From positions 19,702,461 to 19,766,460 of the forward strand of contig NC_064548.1 of assembly GCF_023856365.1 (NCBI RefSeq): a stretch of 64,000 nucleotides of DNA, in the 5' to 3' direction. This document shows, piece after piece, positions 56,646 to 64,000 of the stretch. Under the pieces are notes generated by a model that did not search any database, had not been told where the DNA came from, and worked only from the letters and a program-made list of their open reading frames with translations. The position numbers and the translations under genes are program-made. The DNA comes from Brienomyrus brachyistius (Eukaryota > Chordata > Actinopteri > Osteoglossiformes > Mormyridae). Positions within the stretch are counted from its first letter, which is position 1. The number at the start of each line of letters is the position of its first letter.

Positions 56646-58845
56646 TGTGTGTGTGTGTGTATTTATGTGTTTTTATAAGCATTTTGGTGAAAGAGCACAA
56701 CCTGGCCAAAGACCCCTGATGTCATATTAGCCAAATATGATAAGGTTATGATCACAGGCCTGTTATATTCTTAATAATATTACTGTTTTTTACAAACATG
56801 GCTTTATGTAACGTTGCACAGCAGCATATAACCTTTTGAAAATATTTTGCTGCTACTATGTTTAAAATCTCCCAAACTCATTTTTGAAAACTCTTTCACG
56901 GCATAGAATAAAGCAGGTATTATTGTTCAAAGTTCACAGTTAATTAAAGTAAATAATACATCTAAATATCTTTCGATGTAAAATAATGTGGCTCTTCGTG
57001 GTTCTTCAATAAGTTGTTGTTTCTGTTTACTGACTATTGTAAGAATAACTTCTTTTCATGAAAGGATGAGCCTGTCTATAGTCTTGTGCGTCTGAACCTT
57101 GTTAACCTCACACTCCTTCACCTACTTCGACGTCCAACACAGATCTAGACCTCAGACACAAGTTGGACTGTTTGGCTGAATGGATAACCTTCCATAAAGT
57201 GTTAACCTGATACCATCTTACCCAATAGGAATGGAGCTCCATGAGAACCTGTCCAGGCTTGGGGAGAAGGAGGAACTGAAGGGGAGGAAGCAGAGTAAGG
57301 CTCTGGAGAGCTCGGCATGGAACATCACAGCACTGAAGGTGACGGCAAGCTGACAAGAGATGGATGGATGGATGGATGTGTGGATGGATGAATGGATAGA
57401 TAGATAGATAGATTAACAATGTATCTCTTTTCTAGTGTGTTTTAAGGGTGTAGCAGCATGTATTGTTAAACAAATAAGTAAATAAATAATAGATTGTCTT
57501 TTACCAGCACAAAGGTACAAAGGCAAAAGAAAAGTGCAAATGGAAGATTGCACTAGTGAACAGAAGTGCTGGGTGCAGTGGGGGAGGTCAGTGATTCAGT
57601 GGGGGGGGGGGGCAGTAGTGTTCATTGCCCTCACATCCTGGGGAATGAAGCTATTTCCAAACCTGGTGGTCCTGCTTTGGATGCTCCGGTACCCCTTCCC
57701 TGACTACAGAACGGAAAGGTGTGGCAGGCAGGTTCGCGGGAGACGAGCACCGATGATCTGTTTTTGTTCAGAGGTTGTGCTGGTTCCAAACCAGACCTGG
57801 TGCCCGATAACAGTGGGTCGGAATACTTTCAGTGGTGCTCCTGTATGAGGTGGCGAGGGCCGGACTGGGTAGCTCGCCTACTTCAGCCTCAGGAGGGAAT
57901 GGAGACGCTGTTGGGCTTTCTTGATAAGTGCCATAGTGTTAGTGGTCAAAGTCAGGTCTTCTGCCAGGTACACGCCCAGGACCCTGATACCACTGTCCCT
58001 CCCCACGGCCGTGCCATATGTGGTCAGCAGGGGGTGCTGTTCTGCGTGAGCCTTGTCAACGTTCAGGAGGAGGTTCTGGTGCTTGCACTACGATGTTAGC
58101 TGCTCCGCCTCCATCCTGTATGCTGACCTCACCACCTTTGCTGATGAAACCCACCACTGTAGTAACATCCGTAAACTTCATGATGTGGTTGTTGCTGAAT
58201 CTAGCAGTAGATAGTCGCGGGTAAGCAGGGCTGGACGGCAGGGGGGTCAGAATGCAGCCCTGGGGCGAGCATGTACTCGCTGAGATTGATGTGCGGCTGC
58301 CGAGTCTAAGATCCAGTTTCAGGTGCCAGTACCTCCAGTGACTTCAGCATCTCCACCAGTCGCTCTAGTATGATGGTGTTTAAGGCTGAGCTGAAGTCAA
58401 TGAAGAGCAGTCTGGTGTAGGTACACTGGTTCTCCAGATAAGACAGGGTGAGGTGGATATAGCATCGACTGGACCAGTTGGTTCTGTGCACAAACTGTAG
58501 GGGGTTTAGGTTCGATGGGAGGCAGGCTTTAATGCGTTGCATAACCAGTCCCTCCAAATACTTCGTTCCAATTGGAGCAGGAGCCATGGGACGGCGAAAC
58601 ACCTCGATGTGACTCGGCCTTCATTGTTACGATGCAGTTCTCCTGTGATCTTTGTTTTTTCAGTTTCAGCTCTGGTTTACCTGTGTAGCGTAACTCTTTG
58701 CTCTGTATCGTTTCTTCAGGGACAGTGCGACCTAATTTGCAGTGCCAAGGCAGATGCACTGGATGCCCTGAGAGAGCTGGTTCTGGCTTTCGAGGCATGT
58801 GGGCTGATGGCTAACGCTGAAGATGCCCGACACGCTTCCTCCTAA
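50535..58845 (+). CDS. plcl1: PLCL1 (PRIP-1), inactive phospholipase C-like protein, complete
   Basis: A catalytically inactive PLC-related scaffold that binds inositol phosphates, PP1, PP2A and GABA-A receptor-associated factors. Exons: 50535-50705, 52383-52985, 53918-55504, 55579-55920, 56017-56220, 56525-56600, 57229-57338, 58720-58845. The borders are GT-AG, the phases fit and the total is 3219 bp (1072 aa; human 1095 from memory). Exon 1 ends [20 protein letters not shown] carries the RVxF-type PP1 site near residue 70, and GGRKK favours PLCL1 over PLCL2. Then come the PH domain (about 75-195), EF-hand region, X domain from about 375, acidic linker [16 protein letters not shown], a diverged Y domain ending [20 protein letters not shown], a C2 domain ([27 protein letters not shown]) and a C-terminal helix. 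The intron at 52986-53917 splits what is one large exon in human. X-domain catalytic residues are more degraded than in mammals. Confidence 0.93.
51863..51880. repeat. Poly-C tract (18 C)
   Basis: Uninterrupted run of C in PLCL1 intron 1. Confidence 0.95.
53160..53420 (+). mobile_element. L2/Rex-type LINE 3' fragment in PLCL1 intron 2
   Basis: The sequence reads as the end of a reverse-transcriptase polyprotein ([20 protein letters not shown]), followed by the usual short 3' UTR with CTATTGCACACTGTACAGAT. The 5' part is missing. Confidence 0.7.
53428..53660 (-). mobile_element. tRNA-derived SINE, head truncated
   Basis: It starts (CATC)n then CATTTTCCAAACTGCTTATC and matches the 11136 copy until GGAAACCGGAGT, where it stops before the tRNA-like head. 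It lies in PLCL1 intron 2 immediately after the LINE tail. Confidence 0.85.
56611..56660. repeat. (GT)n microsatellite
   Basis: A GT tract just after the donor of PLCL1 exon 6. Confidence 0.95.
57360..57412. repeat. (GGAT)n/(GATA)n microsatellite
   Basis: An imperfect tetranucleotide array just after PLCL1 exon 7. It may be the seed or tail of a retroelement. Confidence 0.9.
57560..58630 (-). pseudogene. Decayed L2/Rex-type LINE reverse transcriptase
   Basis: On the minus strand, RT motifs appear in order. [13 protein letters not shown] and [15 protein letters not shown] lie at about 58340-58510. The [10 protein letters not shown] region and the [13 protein letters not shown] catalytic-block relic follow at about 58130-58270, with the aspartate pair degraded. 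ATT-type 3' domain pieces ([22 protein letters not shown]) lie near 57620-57720. Stops and frameshifts interrupt the frame. A G run lies at 57600-57612. It is antisense within the last PLCL1 intron. Confidence 0.8.
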
Positions 58846-61800
58846 CCCTTAAGCTCAGGATGACCTGTCCGGGAGGGATGGTGCCCAAGACCAAGTATGA
58901 ATTTGAGCTCCCTAAGTGTACAGGACAGAAATATGGGGGTGTGCTTTTCATTGGCATTGCAGCACTCAGCTCAGTGCAGAACAGGGTCCAGATCAGCTGA
59001 ATGGGAAGGTTACAGACTTGCTATCAGTTGGATCTTTGGTGACAGTGAGCCGGTCATTAGCAACTTTAGACAGTAAAATTCTTGATTGGCTCATTAGACC
59101 ATATCCTCCAAATCCCATGTCCCATGAATCTGTTTGTAAATTAAGAAAATTTGAGCCCTTACACTTTCTTTTAGATCCAGCCATGATTTTTCACACTCAG
59201 AGACCATGGGAGTTGTAGTGACCCTAAAGGTGGAGTGATGTCAGGATGTAGTGGCCAAGTCAGCGCTCAGCAATGCCAAGCGAGAGCAGTCACCCATATA
59301 AGGTAAAGGAGGTGTTATTTTGTGGGGGAGGGGGGTGGCATTCTCTGGGAATTCTCTGGCGGCTGGTGTGTTGATTAGTTGCATCTGTCGTTCCCACCCT
59401 CAGTCATACAGCGTACATAAACTGTTTTTTTCTTCCTCAAAGCAAGTGTGTATGTTTACATTTACATTTGTTTGGCAAGTTTTTTGTTCAAAGCAATATG
59501 TGAAGCTAAAACGTAACAAGCCTCTACAGTGTAGCCAAAACACATTTGCATACCGTGAGAAAATGGTTACATCATTTAAAAGCAATTTCAGAATATGTTT
59601 TGAATATATGTTTTTCTCGTTTCCTTACATAACACACATAATTGTAACATATTAGACTGTTTTTAAAGTTTGTTCTTCGATATCCTCAATATAATTTCAA
59701 TTTTTGATGATTTTTTTTTCACAGTGTACAAATGTTTGGCTGCACTGTAGATGTGAAGGAGTCCGCATAGCCTATCAGCACATAAGCCTCCAAATATTTA
59801 CCAGTAATGAGTGGGAGATGTATTACGACCCTGCTTGTAGAAACCTTCCTGTTCACACAGTGTCCATGTGGTTTTCCTTCCAGTCTCTGATGAAACTCAG
59901 CTGTTTCTTTCTTATCAATTTTGCCAGCTTTGTCACCGCAGGGAGGTTAACTTTTGACCAGGCAACCATAACACAGCCCATACATTTCGCTAAACGTCTT
60001 CTACCTCCCTCACTGCTCACCACCCTCTTCTGCGTATGACTTTTATCGGTGTGTTTGACAGCCTAGAATTCTCAGTAGACTTGGTAGATACATTTTATTC
60101 TGACAGCGGTTGCTCTTCTGTGTTTATTAGACGTCTTTCTGTTCTCAGAGTAACGCCTCTGCTTTTGTCCCTCTTGTTTCATATTTCTTCTTTGCTTGTT
60201 CCTCCAGCTTCTCACACAATAAAACATGTTCTCCCTTCAAGAGTCTCTTGTGATTTTCTTGAGTCTCAACCTCCTTCTGTGAACTTTCCTTTTGTCAGCC
60301 ATAAAATTAGGTTCCTGCAAACAAATGCTTGTCAGTTTGTAATTCATGTTAAAATGTCATGAGAGGGACTTGGAGACCCAAATGCAGTCATCGGGGATTT
60401 ATTGAAGGGAACCAGCCAACAGTGAATCGGCACATGGGGCTCTTTGTCGGGGTCGCAGAAGAGAAGCCGTTGGTAATCGGCAGAGTCAGTCCTACGAGCT
60501 CATTGAGGACAGCTGGTAAGAACACTGTGAAGCTCCAAAGAGGGTGAGAGAAAGAGAAGGAACTAAGCAGGAACGGTAAGTAGATATGGGTTGTGAGACA
60601 GAGAGACGTTAGTATGCAGTAGAACGCTTGGCAATACCTCACGCTGAGCATCTAAGCAGGCAAAGCCAATTAGACAGGAACAGACGGAAAAACACTAATT
60701 AGGAGCTTGGGACATGACATAAAACATCCTGCAAAAAAGTGGAATTCTGGGTAAATTTCCCCCGCGTAACCAGTTTAAAATGAACCCCACATTATTGAAT
60801 ATGAACTCAATACAGAATTTATTATGCACTGAATAGCAGAATTAGAGCCCAGTGTGTGGCAGGTGAGCTGTTTGTTGGATGACTGCGAAACCATTGTGAA
60901 TCAATGTTGCAGTTGCAAAGTACGATATAATATAGAGTTTTGGGCGCTGATTAGACAGGGGGGGCAGGCTGGACAGCATCCAAACGGTAAATAATGTAAG
61001 TAGCTGTGTCATTGTCGCCGGCGTGACCAGCACAGTGGGCAGTGCGAGGGGGTTGGTGTGTGAATGGCACGTGGCGAATGATCGGCATCTCCCATTCAAA
61101 GCCGTTGTTGCCTGTCCCATAATTGAACAACATAGCATGTATGGCATTTTCCCTACAGTATGACTCTGGACACGGGTCTGATTTTGATTGACACACCTTC
61201 TATTAACTTCTTTTTTCCTTTTTTTTAAATCTGAAAATATTTATCAGATGTGAAACTCAATTTTTCTCTTTCACATCAATAACAAAAATGTGTTGCTTTC
61301 TAAGGAGAAATAACAAATGCATAATGTACTGATGCATTTGGATTCCAAGTTACTTCAAACCTCCCTCCACTAGTTAAACTAAACTATGAAAATACGTGGT
61401 TAATTCAGTTTCTTAACTACACTGCTCACAGGAAATGAGCCCTGAATGCACCTTCTGATAAACTCTGTAGTGGTTTCTTCTTCCTCGCCAGTACACAGGT
61501 CTGCCCAGAGATATGTCTCTTTTTGTGTTCCCATGTTAAAACAACCAACATACCAGTTTCTGTTAGCCGCAGAGAAACCTTCTCGCTTCTGAAATTCACC
61601 AAATTTGTGGTCTCTGCTTTAGAGGAGGAAGATGCAAACAAGAAGTAGAATCACAAGTGAATTTCACAATTTGGGGAAGAATCCAGCACTTTCAAAGTTC
61701 AGAACTCGAAAACTGCACCAAAGAACGTACTGAGTAACATCATTTGCCTTTTTTTTGTCATATTTCTTATTGTTTCATTATTATATTAGTTGTATGTTAC

Positions 61801-62026
61801 TATGCTGTTAGTTGGATATTTATAATTTCTTTCCACTTCCTCTTTAATGTGATTTCTCAAAAATCAGATGTTGGGAAATATTCCTTTAGCTTGGTTTAGG
61901 TTCTTTGTAGCATTGAGCTGGTTGTTTAAAGACGCCCTGTTTTGTATTTTGGAAAGTGGATTCAAACACTTAGCTTTTCATCTATTTTTTACTGGCTATT
62001 TACCGCATTAACTCTGTGGCATCACC
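58846..62026. other. PLCL1 3' UTR and intergenic sequence
   Basis: No supported gene. Fairly long plus-strand frames at about 59320-60360 are AT-rich, hydrophobic and without domains or splice partners. GGAGACCCAAATGCAGTCAT, then CGGGGATTTATTGAAGGG, at 60371-60407 resembles the end of a dispersed fish repeat. Confidence 0.5.
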
Positions 62027-64000
62027 ATGAAAGCAGCTCCATTGTGGATCCTGGTGTCAATGGCAGGATGTTGTCTGAAACTTGCAGCTGACCGTGAGTA
62101 ATTTTTACTTTCACTGAAATTTTTAACACAACCATAATTGGAATGATCTTGACCAATAATCTAAATGGATTCAATAAATTTCAAAATATTTCAAAATTAA
62201 ATTCTATCTGTGAACTTCATTAAACCCTTATGAAAGCCTCATTAAGGTTGACTTCTGTCGTCAGCATAAAATTTATGAAAAGTGTCATAAAACAATATCA
62301 CATGAAACATTTTGCAAACTCTCGATATTTAACTCTCGGACCAGATATTTATTCATTGATTTTATGTGTGATTCTTTTATTCACTTGAGTCATTAGCAGT
62401 ACAATGTTCAGAATACTGTAATACAAACTTCCTAATGCACATTGTATCAAGCTCATATTGCGTCTGTTTATCTCCAGATGTTTTGTATTTGTGTGTCTGG
62501 TCTAAATAAAAACAAGAATTAATGAGGCCACTGTCACGCCCGGCTCGTACGATCCTCGTGTGTGCCACGCCCTCCTGATTATCCACATGTGCTTCCCTGA
62601 TCGTACCCAGCTGTGTCTAGTTATTTTGATCACTCCTGTCTATTTCAGTCCGTGTCTTACCTCAGTTCCCTGTCCGTCATTGATGTTAGTCGATGTTCGT
62701 GCTTCGTCCTTTGATTAAACCCCTAGTTCTGCCCTGTATCCTGTCTGCTTGCCTGATCCTTGCCTGTCTGCCTGCCCGCCTGTCCGTGTGCCTTACCCGC
62801 AATCCACGATCGTGACAGCCACAAGATTAGCTGTATACTAACATGTTTTCATTCTGATGATACAATTTGTGAATAAAGGGTACATTACAGGAAACTAGGG
62901 TGTAGGACTGTCATTACACTTTAATCTAGATTTGGAGACCATTTTTAGCCATTATTTGTTTATCAAATTTATGCAAAGCAAGCTTTATTTAAGAATATTT
63001 AAGAAGTATTTATCAATGAATATTGATTCCCAGAAAAGAACTTACTGAATCAATCATGAATCCTAATGAAACATGATGTAGATTCATTATGTCACAGCAC
63101 TTAGGGACACTGACTTCTGTCTGTTTTTTCACTGCAGCCTTAATCATGACGAAGTACTTTCTGTCTGGGGAGCGTGATTGGGTCATTCTGCAAAATCCAG
63201 ATCTTACTAACGGAACAGAATTCAGTTGGGAATGGACTTCTCATAATGGGAAGACCCAACAAACTGAAATAGCAAAAATAACATTGTCAGATGACGGCTA
63301 CTCCTGGATATGGGGAAAAGGGGCATCTTTTAATCGACATAAGAACTATGGCATTCAAATGGCACCTAAATTTGCAAATGGAGGATTATTTATTTTTTCA
63401 CAAACGAAACCAACACGGTCCATCCTGGCACAGACTGAAGTGATCGCAGTAAGAGGTAGGTTAACACTGCACTGAGATTTAACACTCATTTAGAGTACAG
63501 TAGTGTTTCTCAAACAGCTCCTAGCTCCCGGTAGCAAAAATGTCTGTCAGGAAGCTGGAAAGGAGCAAAAACGTGGCCTGTCTGGGGGTCCCCAAGGAAG
63601 CATAGATTTAGAGAACAAAATTGGCTATTTCTGCAAACCACCACCCTCCCACAGGCCACAACACCCCATTACAGCAGTTTTATCCTCTTCAATGCTATTC
63701 TCTGGCTTTTCTCCAATCTATTAAATTATATAACATTATTCACTATTGTTTCTTTCTACCATGTGTTTACTGTGTCACATAGGACTGTCATCCTTTTTCT
63801 CTTTGTAATAGCACCTTATCAAAATGAATTGAACTAAATTTAAATATTTTTCCTGTTCCTTTTTCCAGTTGTTGGCCCGCAGTCTGATTCCATCATTGGT
63901 TCTGATGTGAGCTTCAGCTGTGAGGCGTCTCGTCTGCCGGATTCAGTCACACTCCAGTGGGAGAAAAAAGAAAATCACATCCCTAATACCACTCTGCTCC
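62027..64000 (+). CDS. Immunoglobulin-superfamily receptor, 5' part (runs off window)
   Basis: Probably a secreted or type I membrane Ig-superfamily protein. I could not assign an orthologue. Exon 1 (62027-62093) encodes MKAAPLWILVSMAGCCLKLA, a signal peptide, and ends in phase 1 at GTGAGT. Exon 2 (63138-63455) encodes 106 residues with V-like features (SGERDWVILQNPD, FSWEWTSHNGK, ITLSDDGYSWIWGKG, RSILAQTEVIAV). It has no cysteine at all, so it lacks the canonical Ig disulphide. Exon 3 starts at 63869 with VVGPQSDSIIGSDVSFSCEA then SVTLQWEKKE, a conventional Ig domain, and is cut by the window end. All introns are phase 1, as usual for Ig-domain exons. Fish CD4-like or related leukocyte receptors are possible, but this is inference. 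Confidence 0.8.
62531..62818. mobile_element. Non-autonomous repeat with CTGTCACG termini
   Basis: It begins CTGTCACGCCCGGCTCGTAC and ends CACGATCGTGACAG, so the outer CTGTCACG is an inverted repeat. CCA flanks both ends and could be a 3-bp target duplication. The interior has CTGTCTGC-rich sequence with no frame. It lies in intron 1 of the Ig-superfamily gene. Confidence 0.6.

Noticed and set aside
59320..60362. Three consecutive plus-strand frames over 100 codons
   Set aside because: AT-rich hydrophobic translations with no family resemblance; the frames do not connect by plausible splice sites.

Overview
The window is nuclear DNA of a ray-finned (teleost-type) fish. The evidence is a set of multi-exon vertebrate genes with canonical GT-AG introns, set in AT-rich sequence full of fish-type repeats: tRNA-derived SINEs, L2/Rex-type LINE fragments, Tc1-like transposons, palindromic MITEs and long microsatellites. 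No prokaryotic features, CRISPR arrays, operons or organellar genes were seen. Species cannot be told from the sequence.

Layout. (1) 1517-5125, plus: the 3' four coding exons of CHMP2B (ESCRT-III); its first ~42 codons lie outside the window. (2) 6248-15007, plus: a complete 13-exon ETNPPL (PLP-dependent ethanolamine-phosphate phospho-lyase). (3) 15-28 kb: repeat-rich DNA with SINEs, hAT-type MITEs and a decayed Tc1 element. It also holds minus-strand fragments that look like exons of one or two genes I could not identify, with at least two apparent frameshifts. (4) 28942-32650, plus: a complete 5-exon COQ10B behind a CCAAT-containing promoter. (5) 36277-45891, minus: a complete 9-exon RFTN2, convergent with COQ10B. 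(6) 50535-58845, plus: a complete 8-exon PLCL1 (PRIP-1), divergent from RFTN2. (7) 62027 to the right edge, plus: the 5' end of an immunoglobulin-superfamily gene with a signal peptide exon.

The genes do not form one pathway. COQ10B, RFTN2 and PLCL1 keep their human chromosome 2q33 order and orientation, but HSPD1, HSPE1, MOB4, MARS2 and BOLL, which lie among them in human, are absent from these intervals. CHMP2B and ETNPPL map elsewhere in human.

Points most worth a second look are: a probable extra intron inside the normally uninterrupted large PLCL1 exon, filled with LINE and SINE debris; loss of several catalytic-site residues in the PLCL1 X domain beyond those lost in mammals; the unidentified minus-strand exon fragments; the cysteine-less first Ig-like domain; and MITEs with intact 8-bp target duplications, one nested inside a SINE. 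I found no convincing previously undescribed multi-gene system.
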